A stretch of 64,000 nt of DNA from Verrucomicrobiota bacterium (GCA_021772615.1 JAJFLQ010000104.1:1-64000), one strand, 5' to 3'. Shown: positions 17,686-26,912, numbered from the stretch's first letter. Numbers and translations: made by a program. Notes: generated by a model from the letters alone, not told the origin.

Positions 17686-20610
17686 ATGGCAAAGATACAA
17701 CAATTGATCGATCGTCTCAGCGCCGACGGCAGCGACATCTGCATCAACGGCAACCAGCCGTTTCTGCTGACCGATTCTGCCGGGATCTGGCTGGTGCGTA
17801 CCGGACACGTCGATATCTTTTATGCGGCGACACGCAACGGTGAGCCCGGTGCACGGCAGCACATTTTTCGAGCAGAACCCGGTGACGCTGTATGTGGCAT
17901 GGTGCGTGATCCTGCTGAGGGCGAATTCGCTGTCATTGCCTCAGGCACGCGCGGTACGTGCCTCCTCGCTGTAGACCCGACGGCAATAGCGGCGTGCGGC
18001 AGGGATCCCGGGCTGACCCCCGTGATCGAAGGTATCATCGGACGGTGGCTCACAAGTATGCTGGAGGGACTCCTGAACATCCAACAGCCGGACACGACGT
18101 TGAATCTGCAGCAAGGTCAGGAAATCACGCTTGATACGGGTGACACGGCCGGCACGGACCTGCAAACGGTCTGGCTCGTGCATGTCGCAGGAGCGTCAAC
18201 GCTGAACGGCAACACGTCGCTGCCCGCCATCTCGGGTGATCAGGCGTTCCCGATCTCCAGAAGGTTGTGGTTACAAGCCCGTGAACCGGCGAAAGTGACC
18301 TGCATCGATATCAAAAGCCGCATCGTGTCAGATGGGGTCGGGAGCCTTGTCGCACCGGCGCATCGCATGATTCAGGCGATCATTGTGGACAACCTTGAAA
18401 GAATACGGCAGCAGGAGCGGCAACGCGCTGAAGTCGGCGCCGCGCAGAACGGTCAGATTTTTCACAACGCGTTGTCGCGGTTCGCGAATATTCTGCAAAA
18501 ATTCCGAACGCCGCCGGTTACAGACACCGCCGACTCGCTTCTGGCGGCATGCCAGCTCGTAGGGAACGAACTGGGCATCACGTTTCGTCAACACCCCGAC
18601 CGTGTGGAGGGACGGCCGCAGCAGGACCCGCTGGGAGATATTGCAGCGGCGTCCCAGATTCGCACACGCGCGGTCCTGTTGCGTGACGATTGGCTGCGGC
18701 AAGATAACGGCCCATTGCTTGCCTATTTTCAGGACGACCATCGGCCTGCGGCCCTGCTTCCGGGTGCCCGCAGTGGGTATGTACTGCACGATATCGCAAG
18801 AGCCCAGGTGACGCAAGCCACTGCCGAGGTCGCAGCGGAGCTGGAGCCAATTGCATTCACATTTTATCGGCCGTTTCCGGCCCGGCCGTTAAAAATGAAA
18901 GATGTTATGGCGTTTGCTGCATTCGCTTGTCAACGGGACATGTTGCTGCTCATTGCAGTTGGCGTCCTGACTGCAATCGTGGGGGTCGTGACCCCGCTCG
19001 CTACTGGAGCTGTTTTTGATATTGTGATACCTGGTGCGGATCGGTTTATGTTACTCCAGGTGACTGTCGCGCTGGTCGTTTGCACGGTCGCGTCAATGCT
19101 CTTCGCTGTAGCCGGCGGTCTTACAACGATTCGCCTGTCGGCAAAAAGCGAATCGAGCACGCAGGCAGCGATTTGGGACCGTTTGTTGAGCTTGCCGGTA
19201 CCATTTTTCCGCGATTATACATCCGGTGATCTCAGCGAGCGTGCGATGGGCATTGAGCAGATCCGTATGGAGTTGTCGGGGACGACAATGTCGACCATGT
19301 TCGCCGGTCTATTTTCGTTCGGGAACTATTTGCTTCTATACTACTACAGCGTCGACCTGGCGTTGAAGGCCACGTGCCTTGTGGCCATCGCGATCTTGAT
19401 CTCTTCTGTCATCGCTGTTTCTCAGATACGCGAGCAGCGCCTGGTGACCGCGATCGAAGGTCGACTTACCAGTATTGTCTACCAGCTCATCAGTGGCATC
19501 AGCAAGTTCCGCGTGGCAGGCGGAGAGGAGAGGGCATTCGCCTATTGGGCGCATGTATTCGAGGAGAAGAAGAAGGTGACATTTCGGGATGTGCAGTTGC
19601 AGAATTACTTCACCGTTTTTAATTCTGTATATCCCGTGATCTGCGCAATGTGTATCTTTTTTATGATTTTGAAGTCCTATGAAACAGCAACAGTCGGGGG
19701 GGGATCGCCACTTTCGGTCGGTGACTTTCTTGCGTTCAATGCGGCCTTTACCTTGTTTCTCACCGGCACGTTGTCACTTGTAAACGCCGTGATCGGTGTC
19801 GCCAACGTGATACCTTTATACGAGCGTGCCAGGCCGATACTCGAAGCCGTTCCCGAAACCAACGCGGCGAAGCCCCATCCCGGCCGGCTCTCCGGGCGTG
19901 TTGAGGTCGCGCACGTTCTGTTTCGCTATGCCGACGATGGGCCGATTGTCCTCAACGACGTGTCGTTTGAGATCCGTGCCGGGGAGTTCGTTGCGGTGGT
20001 CGGCTCATCAGGTTCCGGAAAGTCGACCCTGCTGCGGCTGTTGCTCGGATTTGAGAGCCCGGAGTCAGGCGCGGTATATTACGACGGGCGCGAGCTGGAT
20101 AATATTGATATTCGCGCCGTGCGGCGCCAGATCGGTGTGGTGTTGCAAAACGGTCGTATCCTGCCCGGAGATTTGTTCAAGAACATCGTCGGTTCGTCAC
20201 AGTTGACGTTGGAAGATGCGTGGCGTGCGGTCGATATGGTTGGTTTCGGCGACGATATCCGGGCGATGCCGATGGGGATGCACACGATCGTAAGCGAAGG
20301 CGGCAGTACGCTGTCGGGAGGGCAGCGGCAGCGGCTCATGATTGCGCGCGCTCTCGTAAAACAACCGAAGATGATATATTTTGACGAGGCTACAAGTGCG
20401 CTGGACAATCAGACGCAGCTGATTGTCAGCGAGAGCCTTGAGAAATTAAAGGTGTCGCGCCTGGTTATCGCGCATCGGCTTAGCACCATCATCAATGCCG
20501 ACAAGATTATTGTTCTCGAACGCGGTGAAATCACGGAAGCCGGCACATACGAGCAACTAATGAAAAACAACGGGCGTTTTGCCGCGCTGGCGAAACGTCA
20601 ACTGGCGTAG
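17686..20610 (+). CDS. NHLM-type ABC exporter with N-terminal sensor-like domain
   Basis: 974 residues. The first ~120 residues look like a cyclic-nucleotide-binding/cupin-like barrel, followed by a helical region of about 250 residues; both are typical of the second ABC protein of NHLM systems, which lacks the C39 peptidase. The membrane domain spans about 405-690. The ATPase has Walker A GSSGSGKST (about 773), signature LSGGQRQRL, Walker B MIYFDEATSALD and AHRLSTI. It probably pairs with the C39 exporter upstream. The gap of 134 bp to that gene holds no ORF, and no ribosome site is obvious at the ATG. The frame continues open beyond its TAG (see 20638-20814). Confidence 0.9.
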   Translation: MAKIQQLIDRLSADGSDICINGNQPFLLTDSAGIWLVRTGHVDIFYAATRNGEPGARQHIFRAEPGDAVCGMVRDPAEGEFAVIASGTRGTCLLAVDPTAIAACGRDPGLTPVIEGIIGRWLTSMLEGLLNIQQPDTTLNLQQGQEITLDTGDTAGTDLQTVWLVHVAGASTLNGNTSLPAISGDQAFPISRRLWLQAREPAKVTCIDIKSRIVSDGVGSLVAPAHRMIQAIIVDNLERIRQQERQRAEVGAAQNGQIFHNALSRFANILQKFRTPPVTDTADSLLAACQLVGNELGITFRQHPDRVEGRPQQDPLGDIAAASQIRTRAVLLRDDWLRQDNGPLLAYFQDDHRPAALLPGARSGYVLHDIARAQVTQATAEVAAELEPIAFTFYRPFPARPLKMKDVMAFAAFACQRDMLLLIAVGVLTAIVGVVTPLATGAVFDIVIPGADRFMLLQVTVALVVCTVASMLFAVAGGLTTIRLSAKSESSTQAAIWDRLLSLPVPFFRDYTSGDLSERAMGIEQIRMELSGTTMSTMFAGLFSFGNYLLLYYYSVDLALKATCLVAIAILISSVIAVSQIREQRLVTAIEGRLTSIVYQLISGISKFRVAGGEERAFAYWAHVFEEKKKVTFRDVQLQNYFTVFNSVYPVICAMCIFFMILKSYETATVGGGSPLSVGDFLAFNAAFTLFLTGTLSLVNAVIGVANVIPLYERARPILEAVPETNAAKPHPGRLSGRVEVAHVLFRYADDGPIVLNDVSFEIRAGEFVAVVGSSGSGKSTLLRLLLGFESPESGAVYYDGRELDNIDIRAVRRQIGVVLQNGRILPGDLFKNIVGSSQLTLEDAWRAVDMVGFGDDIRAMPMGMHTIVSEGGSTLSGGQRQRLMIARALVKQPKMIYFDEATSALDNQTQLIVSESLEKLKVSRLVIAHRLSTIINADKIIVLERGEITEAGTYEQLMKNNGRFAALAKRQLA

Positions 20611-20637
20611 ACTCCCGAAGAAAAAACAGAAGCATGG

Positions 20638-20814
20638 TTGGCAACAGAAACGTCAGGCGTGTCCCCGTCACCTGAACATCCACAGTGGCAGGATTACAGG
20701 CATCACCCGCCTGATTTTGAATATCTTGATTCGCTTGATACATCATCTGACGCCACGGCATCAATTCACAGCAATACACACAGCAGGCAACGAGAGAACA
20801 GCATAGACACGTGA
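20638..20814 (+). CDS. Possible small ORF or read-through extension, coupled to the next gene
   Basis: Directly after the TAG of the ABC exporter (20608-20610) the same frame stays open for 67 codons to a TGA at 20812-20814, which overlaps the GTG start of the next gene (GTGA). The predicted product is hydrophilic and acidic with many His, Ser and Asp (for example PPDFEYLDSLDTSSD) and has no GG leader. No ATG exists in the frame; the earliest start candidate is TTG 20638. It may be a small coupled gene, a C-terminal tail cut off by a recent stop mutation, or chance. The overlap with the next start is the best argument for translation. Confidence 0.35.
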   Translation: MATETSGVSPSPEHPQWQDYRHHPPDFEYLDSLDTSSDATASIHSNTHSRQRENSIDT

Positions 20815-21947
20815 ACACATTCTGTAGATTCATCGTCATATCGTGCACAATGTTGATCGCATCTTGTGCACAAAACGACCCGGCGACGCAGCGCAAACGT
20901 ATCGCCGCACAGGAAAAAGGCCCGATCACCATTGCAGTGGTCTGGCCGGATAGTGGCGACCACGATCAGTTCCGTCCGGCCGTGGACATGGCATTGGCCG
21001 AGGTCAATGAGCAGGGCGTACTTGGGCGCCGGCTTGAAATTGTTTGGCGTGAAGATCACTCGTCCATAAACGATGGTCGTATCATTGCCCAGGAGCTTTC
21101 AGAAGATCCGAGAATAGTAGCCGTGATCGGACATAAGAACTCATATGTGTCCATCCCGGCGTCTGCGATCTACGAGTTTGCCGGGATGATCATGTTATCA
21201 CCCACGTCGACCAGCCCGAAACTCACGGAGCAAGGTTTTCGCAATATTTTTCGCATGATACCGAATGATTATGCCACCGGTCGCGTAATGGCCGAGCATG
21301 CGCACGCCCAGGGCTATCGCAGAATCACGATATTTTATGTGAAAAATCGTTACGGCCTCGATCTCGCAAACGCCTTCGAAAAGCGTGCCCGGCAACTGCA
21401 GATGGAAGTTGTTGATCGCCACTCCTTCCGTGAGGCCAACAAGGGGCATTTCCAGAACGTCATAGACATCTGGCAGGATCTCGAATTCGACGCGGTATTT
21501 GTGGCAGGGTCGATGCCCGATGCAGGCGACTTTATCGTTCAATTGCGGGACAACGGTATCGTTACCCCGGTTATCGGCGGTGACGGGCTGGATTACAATG
21601 AGCTTTGTGAACTTGGGCCGGCGAGCGAAGGTGTAACTGTGGCATCAAGTTTTGACCCCCGTGAACCGCGACCGGAGGTTCAGCAATTTTCGAGAGCATT
21701 CGAACAGCATGTAGGCAAATCGCCCGGCGCGAAGGCCGCGCTGGGATACGATGCTGTGAAGCTTCTGGCATACGCAATCGAAACGGCTGGTACATCGGCG
21801 CCCGACGCTGTGGCGGCCGCCCTCCGCCAGATCACCGACTGGTCTGGTGTCACCGGTGTTCATACGTTTGACGGACGAGGCGATGTTACCGGAAAGAAAA
21901 TCGTACTAAAACAGGTGCAAAACAGCCGTTTCGAACTTCTGAATTAG
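20811..21947 (+). CDS. Periplasmic type I binding lipoprotein (branched-chain amino-acid-binding-like)
   Basis: 378 residues from a GTG start. The signal peptide ends in the lipobox IASC, so the protein is lipid-anchored. The mature part is a type I periplasmic-binding fold (Peripla_BP_6): ITIAVVWPDSG, then VDMALAEVNEQG, then IVAVIGHKNSYVSIPAS, then LTEQGFRNIFRMIPND, then RITIFYVKNRYG. Such proteins bind amino acids or small amides. No permease or ATPase importer genes accompany it; instead it closes a peptide-export operon and faces, tail to tail, a gene whose N-terminus has the same fold. It may therefore serve in sensing rather than uptake. Confidence 0.88.
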   Translation: MNTFCRFIVISCTMLIASCAQNDPATQRKRIAAQEKGPITIAVVWPDSGDHDQFRPAVDMALAEVNEQGVLGRRLEIVWREDHSSINDGRIIAQELSEDPRIVAVIGHKNSYVSIPASAIYEFAGMIMLSPTSTSPKLTEQGFRNIFRMIPNDYATGRVMAEHAHAQGYRRITIFYVKNRYGLDLANAFEKRARQLQMEVVDRHSFREANKGHFQNVIDIWQDLEFDAVFVAGSMPDAGDFIVQLRDNGIVTPVIGGDGLDYNELCELGPASEGVTVASSFDPREPRPEVQQFSRAFEQHVGKSPGAKAALGYDAVKLLAYAIETAGTSAPDAVAAALRQITDWSGVTGVHTFDGRGDVTGKKIVLKQVQNSRFELLN

Positions 21948-21967
21948 GATCAGACAGCGACATCTTA

Positions 21968-22127
21968 CCCGTGCGCAGCCGGCGGAAACCCATTATCGGA
22001 GAAAGTTAAGGGCGCCTGCAGGTTGAGTTGCGTAAGTAACATTGACATTCTTGTCTATCCACTTGCCATGTCGTTGCATTACAATTCTTTCGCATCAATT
22101 TCGGGTTCGCTCCCGTGCGCAACCGGC
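21968..22127. repeat. 16-bp direct repeat in the convergent gap
   Basis: CCCGTGCGCAGCCGGC at 21968-21983 recurs at 22112-22127 with one mismatch (G to A), 144 bp apart, between the stop codons of the binding lipoprotein and the channel gene. No terminator with a T-run was seen in this gap. Confidence 0.5.
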
Positions 22128-22133
22128 ATCGCG

Positions 22134-24380
22134 TTAACGCATATATTTCCAATACATTACGACAATCGCGGTGATAATTGTTGCCGGATAAAACACCGTG
22201 CCGAAAGCCGACAATCGCGTAACGATTTCCGGTCGATCCCGATTCATGTAGTGCCGACACAGTACACTGGCGAGCATGCCAAACGCGAAGAGAAAATAGA
22301 GAACGAAAAACCCGTACTCCATCGCGACGAGGTAGTCGATCTCCGGCAGATCGTTCGACAGCTTGAGGTGAAAAAATGATAGCGTTAACAAGCTGCTGAG
22401 TGTAATGTTGAATCGAAGACTAAACATCGACGCTTCGTTCATGCGAATAAAGTAGATACAGTACGAGGCGATGGCTATCGCAATGATGGGTATGAGATTC
22501 TTGATCGCGTGGCTGACAACATTGCGCTGAATTCGGATGACGGTATTGAATTGCGAGAAGCCAACGCCGGTGTAGCCCTTGCCGCGGGACTGCCTGTCAC
22601 GATTGGAAAAGGTATTCTGAACATTCTGAAAGATCCACGCATCGATGATATTCCAGGCGCGGATCCCACTAAAAACGCCGCCTTTTTGCATGTCCTGCAG
22701 CCACGTGTCGACATTGAAGCAGTCCATCTCCCTTATATCGGCAACAAAGATCGCGTCCTGCGTCGTTAATTTTCGGTGCCGGAAGCTGATCTCAAGGTTC
22801 TGTGCGTCAAACGGGTAGTCGGCCAGTTGAAAATGCGCCTTGAATTCGCCACGGATGCGGTAGACCCGCTTGGTAACGGCGCCATCGTTCGATTCCAGTA
22901 CCGGTTCACCGAGTTCGATCGGCGCCGCCGCATTCAAAAATTCAATGTCATGGCCGTCAAAGTCATCGACCGAGCGAAACCAAAGGTAAAAGTCGGCAAA
23001 GAAGGTACCCTTGTTGATATCGAGTCCGGTGATTTCGTTGAACTGCAGCCCGGTGTTGATGATTTGAATACGCTTCATCAAGTTGTCTCCGAGCACAAGG
23101 ATGTTGTTGGCCAACGCCTGCTGTAGAAGTGTATCCAGGTCCGGTTCGCGATTGACAAAGATATCCACATGCGCGAAGGCCGACAGAAGCATCTGGTTCT
23201 GAAAGCGGCCGATACGAAGCGGGCGAACGACATCGCCATTCTGATCGAAGTGAATATTGCAGGTCACCCCCTGGTAGGCGCGCATGGGGTTGCTGGTGTC
23301 CTCAAGATATCGCCGAATGCCGTCACGGATAGCGTCGGTATCCTTATCACCAATGTTGCCGGAAACGGCTAGCAGCGCGTCCAGCACAATCCCTGCGGCG
23401 TCATAATAACCGGCTGCCGTCCACGATGGTTGAGTGCCGAACCGGCGGCGAAAATCGTTGCGGAACACCTGGGCCTGACGTGCCGAAATATCCGGTATGT
23501 ACGGCGCCGCCACATAAATGCCGTCAGAGAAGAATCCCGGCCGAGCCCGCTCCTGCGGGATCGTGTTCAACGTGTCGATAAACATATCGGTGCCCAGCGC
23601 ATCAGCGCCGATGATCGCGACGCGATTGCCGCCGGCTCGGCTGCGCAGCGCCGTGACCAATTGTGCGCCCTCCGGGGCATGAGTGGCGAGGAAAATCATG
23701 ATATCGTCGCCATACTCGCGTACCGATGCCGCCAGTGCCTGGAGATCCTGCTTTGACGTGTTTCCGGTGACGGCGTGTCTGCCCAGGACGTCCAGACCGA
23801 CGGTCTCAGCTTCTGCCTGGAAGGCATCCGCCAGCGACGCGCCATAGGCGTCTTCGTCAAAGATCACACACGACCGCTGATATCCCAGAACCTTGTGGAC
23901 GAATTGGGCAATGAATGCGCCCTGGTATCGATTGCTGAAGATGATCCGGTAATACCAGTCGTTGCGTGCCGTGACCGAATCTGCTGTGGCCGATGCCGTA
24001 ATCGCCGGCAGGCGATGCTCGCGATAGGTACCGCCGGCGGCGAGGCTGGTGGAACTGAAATAATGCCCCAGAACCGCGACAATGCGTTCGTCTTTCGCTA
24101 TTTTCGCGGCAACGGCTGCGGCGCGGTCCGGATCATTTGCGTCATCAAAGACCAGTAGCTCCACGGGGCGCCCGTCGATGCCCCCGCTACGATTCAGCTT
24201 GTCGAGCTGCATCGATACGGCGTTCACCATATCGGTCCCGGCCGATCTGCTTTCGCCAGACATCGGTCCGACCACCGCCACATAATGCCGTGGGCGCGCA
24301 CGGAGTTCGGCGTAAATCAGGAAACCGATAATCGATACCAGCGACACGAGCACCAGCAGGATAATTGTGTTTCGTTTCAT
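22134..24380 (-). CDS. Periplasmic-binding-protein / pentameric ligand-gated ion channel fusion
   Basis: 748 residues from the ATG at 24380 (GGGAAAG just upstream); an in-frame GTG at 24419 lacks a ribosome site. Residues 5-23 form a signal sequence. Residues about 32-380 are a complete type I periplasmic-binding domain (HYVAVVGPMSGESR, then IVAVLGHYFSSTSLAAG, then SWTAAGYYDAAGIVLDALL). Residues about 410-620 match the extracellular beta-sandwich of pentameric ligand-gated channels, with the pro-loop YPFDAQ at 522-527 followed by LEISFRHRKL. Four transmembrane helices follow (about 626-645, 655-680, 690-715 and the C-terminus), ending a few residues after the last. The family (GLIC/ELIC, Cys-loop receptors) forms ligand-opened ion pores. 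The binding domain should be an added ligand sensor. It lies 87 bp downstream of an OppA-like gene. Confidence 0.88.
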   Translation of the reverse strand: MKRNTIILLVLVSLVSIIGFLIYAELRARPRHYVAVVGPMSGESRSAGTDMVNAVSMQLDKLNRSGGIDGRPVELLVFDDANDPDRAAAVAAKIAKDERIVAVLGHYFSSTSLAAGGTYREHRLPAITASATADSVTARNDWYYRIIFSNRYQGAFIAQFVHKVLGYQRSCVIFDEDAYGASLADAFQAEAETVGLDVLGRHAVTGNTSKQDLQALAASVREYGDDIMIFLATHAPEGAQLVTALRSRAGGNRVAIIGADALGTDMFIDTLNTIPQERARPGFFSDGIYVAAPYIPDISARQAQVFRNDFRRRFGTQPSWTAAGYYDAAGIVLDALLAVSGNIGDKDTDAIRDGIRRYLEDTSNPMRAYQGVTCNIHFDQNGDVVRPLRIGRFQNQMLLSAFAHVDIFVNREPDLDTLLQQALANNILVLGDNLMKRIQIINTGLQFNEITGLDINKGTFFADFYLWFRSVDDFDGHDIEFLNAAAPIELGEPVLESNDGAVTKRVYRIRGEFKAHFQLADYPFDAQNLEISFRHRKLTTQDAIFVADIREMDCFNVDTWLQDMQKGGVFSGIRAWNIIDAWIFQNVQNTFSNRDRQSRGKGYTGVGFSQFNTVIRIQRNVVSHAIKNLIPIIAIAIASYCIYFIRMNEASMFSLRFNITLSSLLTLSFFHLKLSNDLPEIDYLVAMEYGFFVLYFLFAFGMLASVLCRHYMNRDRPEIVTRLSAFGTVFYPATIITAIVVMYWKYMR

Positions 24381-24409
24381 TTCTTTCCCGAAATTCTTAC
24401 GCCCTTCGC

Positions 24410-24435
24410 TGGAGTTCACGATTTATCGTGGGTTT
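24410..24435 (+). repeat. GGAGTTCAC-type hairpin repeat
   Basis: TGGAGTTCAC head followed by a short stem-loop (CACGAT, TT, ATCGTG). Four relatives occur at 26721, 35420, 49378 and 51694. It sits in the gap between the OppA-like gene and the channel gene. Confidence 0.7.
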
Positions 24436-24467
24436 CACGCAACACCATCGCCGCACATTCCCGCGCC

Positions 24468-26159
24468 CTACCTCCGCACACGCACATCTGGCGCTGTAAC
24501 GGCCAACGTCCAGTTTCGAATGTGCTGGCCGCCGAGCGCCAGCGGTTGCCAGTTTCCGACACGCGGCTTAACCAGATACTGAGCAGTGTAGAAATACAAT
24601 GGGATGATCGCCGCCTCGTCCTCCGTCAGAATCGTTTCGGCTTGCCTGTACAATGCCTTTCGTGCGGAAACGTCGTTAGTGCGGATTGCATCTTCGACCG
24701 CAGTCGTGAAAGCAGCGTTCTGCCAACCAATCCGGTTGGCGGATTTTTCCGGGTGGAATACATCGTGGAGAAAATTATTAGCATCCGGATAGTCGGCGCA
24801 CCAGCCGAACCGGTACATGTGCGGTGTATTGGGCTGTGTGATCGAGGCCATATAATCATCCCATGGCAGCGCTGCAACCGTGACATTAATGTTAAGATAA
24901 TGCTTCAGCATGATCTTGACCGCACGGGAGATCTGGGCGTGCACTTCGGAGTGATTGTGCAAAAGTTCGATCTCCGGGAAACCCTCGCCACCCGGGTATC
25001 CCGCCTCCGCAAGCCATTGTCTGGCCCGGTTCGGATTGAATGCCAGCCCGACGTTTTCAGAGGCATCCACCGATCCGAATATCGGCGGCCGAGTGAAGGT
25101 ACGTGCCGGCTCCTCGCCGCCGCCTGTGATGATACTTACCAAGAGCTGCCTGTCGATAGCAGAAACGATCGCGCGGCGCACCCGTGGGTCGTCCACCGGC
25201 GGCTTGCGCGTGTTAAAACCATAGTAATACGTACAAAATTGTGGTTCGTTACGGTAATCCGTCCGCAGGCTCGGCTCGGTCTTGATATACATCATCTCCG
25301 TCAACGGCAGCTTCTGATACGGGCCTCCAAGAATATCCAGATCGTTGTTCTCATACATGATCAGACCAACGGAACTGTCTTCCACGACAATAAACTGAAC
25401 CGTCTCTATGGCCACGTTATCAGCGTCGTAGTAGCGCGGATTCCGCTTCATAACCAGCTTTTCGCCTCTTGTCCACGCATCGAGCGCATACGAGCCGTTG
25501 GTCACAATATTTTGCGGATCCGTCCATGCCGCGCCGTGCTCCTCGATACACGCCATAGGGAGGGGCCGATAGATCCACAGGCCGGCCAGCGCCGGGAAAA
25601 AGCTCGCCTCGTATTCAAGCGAGAATTCAACAGTGTGTTCATCCGGGGCGCGGACGCCGAGCTTCGAGACATCGTTCTCCGCGCCGGTGTGAATTTCCTC
25701 GGCCGCCTTCAGGATGTAGAGAACATGGGCATACGGCGCCTGCGTTCCCGGAAGGATGTTACGTCGAATCGCGGCAACGACCTGATCGGCCGTGACGGAT
25801 TTGCCGTCGCTCCAGACCGCGTCCGATCGGAGGGTGAATCGATACCTCGTGCCGGTTTCGTCGACAGTCCAGTGCGTCGCCAGTTCCGGCACCACCTCAT
25901 ACGTTTGCGGATCAAAGTCTGTCAGCCCCAGAAAGAGCTGCTCCACCAGCTCGATCGAATTCGTATCTTCCGTAAGTCCGGGGTCCAGCGTGGAGACGGC
26001 GCCGTCAAGGGGGATTCTCAGCGCGCTCGACGGTGGCGGTGTCGCTGCCGGCAGGCCGCGCACATCGGGTTCGTTCGGCGCCGCAGTACGTTTGCAGCAC
26101 GTGAGCAGGGCCAGCGCCAAAAGCGCAACCACGCACGATTTATACAGGTTGTATTGCAT
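24468..26159 (-). CDS. Oligopeptide-binding lipoprotein (SBP_bac_5 / OppA-like)
   Basis: 563 residues from the ATG at 26159; an upstream in-frame start at 26186 would spoil the signal sequence. A hydrophobic stretch ending LLTCC suggests a lipoprotein, though threonine before the cysteine is unusual. The mature part is a family 5 solute-binding protein: STLDPGLTED, LVEQLFLGLTDFDP, PELATHWTVDETG, TRYRFTLRSDAVWSDG and late EAGYPGGEGFPEIELL. This family binds peptides, nickel or other solutes. No Opp/Dpp permease or ATPase gene is nearby; the next gene is a binding-domain/ion-channel fusion. A role as a peptide sensor or capture protein for that channel is inference. Confidence 0.9.
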   Translation of the reverse strand: MQYNLYKSCVVALLALALLTCCKRTAAPNEPDVRGLPAATPPPSSALRIPLDGAVSTLDPGLTEDTNSIELVEQLFLGLTDFDPQTYEVVPELATHWTVDETGTRYRFTLRSDAVWSDGKSVTADQVVAAIRRNILPGTQAPYAHVLYILKAAEEIHTGAENDVSKLGVRAPDEHTVEFSLEYEASFFPALAGLWIYRPLPMACIEEHGAAWTDPQNIVTNGSYALDAWTRGEKLVMKRNPRYYDADNVAIETVQFIVVEDSSVGLIMYENNDLDILGGPYQKLPLTEMMYIKTEPSLRTDYRNEPQFCTYYYGFNTRKPPVDDPRVRRAIVSAIDRQLLVSIITGGGEEPARTFTRPPIFGSVDASENVGLAFNPNRARQWLAEAGYPGGEGFPEIELLHNHSEVHAQISRAVKIMLKHYLNINVTVAALPWDDYMASITQPNTPHMYRFGWCADYPDANNFLHDVFHPEKSANRIGWQNAAFTTAVEDAIRTNDVSARKALYRQAETILTEDEAAIIPLYFYTAQYLVKPRVGNWQPLALGGQHIRNWTLAVTAPDVRVRR

Positions 26160-26347
26160 TTGTAGCAAGCTCTCGACACACGACACGGTTCACGGGAATG
26201 CTTGACGACACCGGTTTGTGTTGCTTGATGTCTCACCGCGTCGAATGCCTGTTACCCTATCCGCTATTCCTGCCATTGAAAGCAACGCAGTATATTCAGA
26301 CCGGATCCGGTGCCAACCGCCGATTGGTCCCGCAATGCCTTGTCTTT

Positions 26348-26405
26348 TGGAGGGTCACAGTCTTCTGTGACCGCCCGCCCGCCCGCGAGCGGTGTCGCGG
26401 GCGGG
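26348..26405 (+). repeat. TGGAGGG-type hairpin repeat plus a second GC-rich hairpin
   Basis: TTGGAGGGTCACAG, four bases, CTGTGACCGCCC forms an 8-bp hairpin and matches copies at 46936 and 47091. It runs into a perfect 11-bp hairpin (CCCGCCCGCGA at 26378-26388 with its complement at 26395-26405). Confidence 0.8.
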
Positions 26406-26471
26406 AAACAGCGGCAGCATTCGCAACCAAATGCCCACGTACGCAGAGGCCTGCGTACGTCCAGGTGCCCA

Positions 26472-26677
26472 CACCGATCATTTCTATTCTTGATCCAAGA
26501 AGTGTATGCTGCGGAATAATCGATGGTCACGGCTTCAATCTGACATTGTGATCTTTTAACACGACGTTGGAAATCATCAAGGGTGTCGCCGCCACGGCCG
26601 TTGCCAATGTGGAGCAACGCACCGCTCTTCAGATCTCGAACGATCGTAAGATAACGAAAATTACCAACGTGTATCTC
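26472..26677 (-). pseudogene. Fragment of an ISL3-type transposase
   Basis: Read on the minus strand from 26677 the frame gives EIHVGNFRYLTIVRDLKSG, then ALLHIGNGRGGDTLDDF, then IEAVTIDYSAAYTSWI. This is the catalytic core region of ISL3-family transposases (DEIH, LTIV.DL..G, LHIG.G.G.DTLD.F, IEAV.ID...AY). Only about 70 codons survive; the N-terminal zinc-binding part and the C-terminal DDE half are gone, and a hairpin repeat follows. It marks past insertion next to the channel cluster. The remaining stretch 26160-27007 shows no intact gene. Confidence 0.7.
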
Positions 26678-26720
26678 ATTTATTAAATGTAGTGTCGGAC
26701 TTTCAGTTCGAAATAGGAAC

Positions 26721-26740
26721 CTCTGGACTAAAGTCCAGAG
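26721..26740 (+). repeat. Perfect 9-bp hairpin, GGAGTTC-family relative
   Basis: CTCTGGACT, AA, AGTCCAGAG. The ACT-NN-AGT loop edge is the same as in the copies at 49378 and 51694. It lies between the transposase fragment and the end of the Tad operon. Confidence 0.65.
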
Positions 26741-26912
26741 TTGTTGAGTTGCTGTGATTGGTCAAGAAAGATAAGTCGTTATGTAGTCAGTTCCTTAACT
26801 ACCCGAAATGATTCACCCAAATCGATTTCACAGAAATCCGAGAAGAACCCAAAATCGGCGGTCAACTTCGATGAGAATCGCGTAACCTTAACGAAAATAA
26901 TGAACGCCCACT

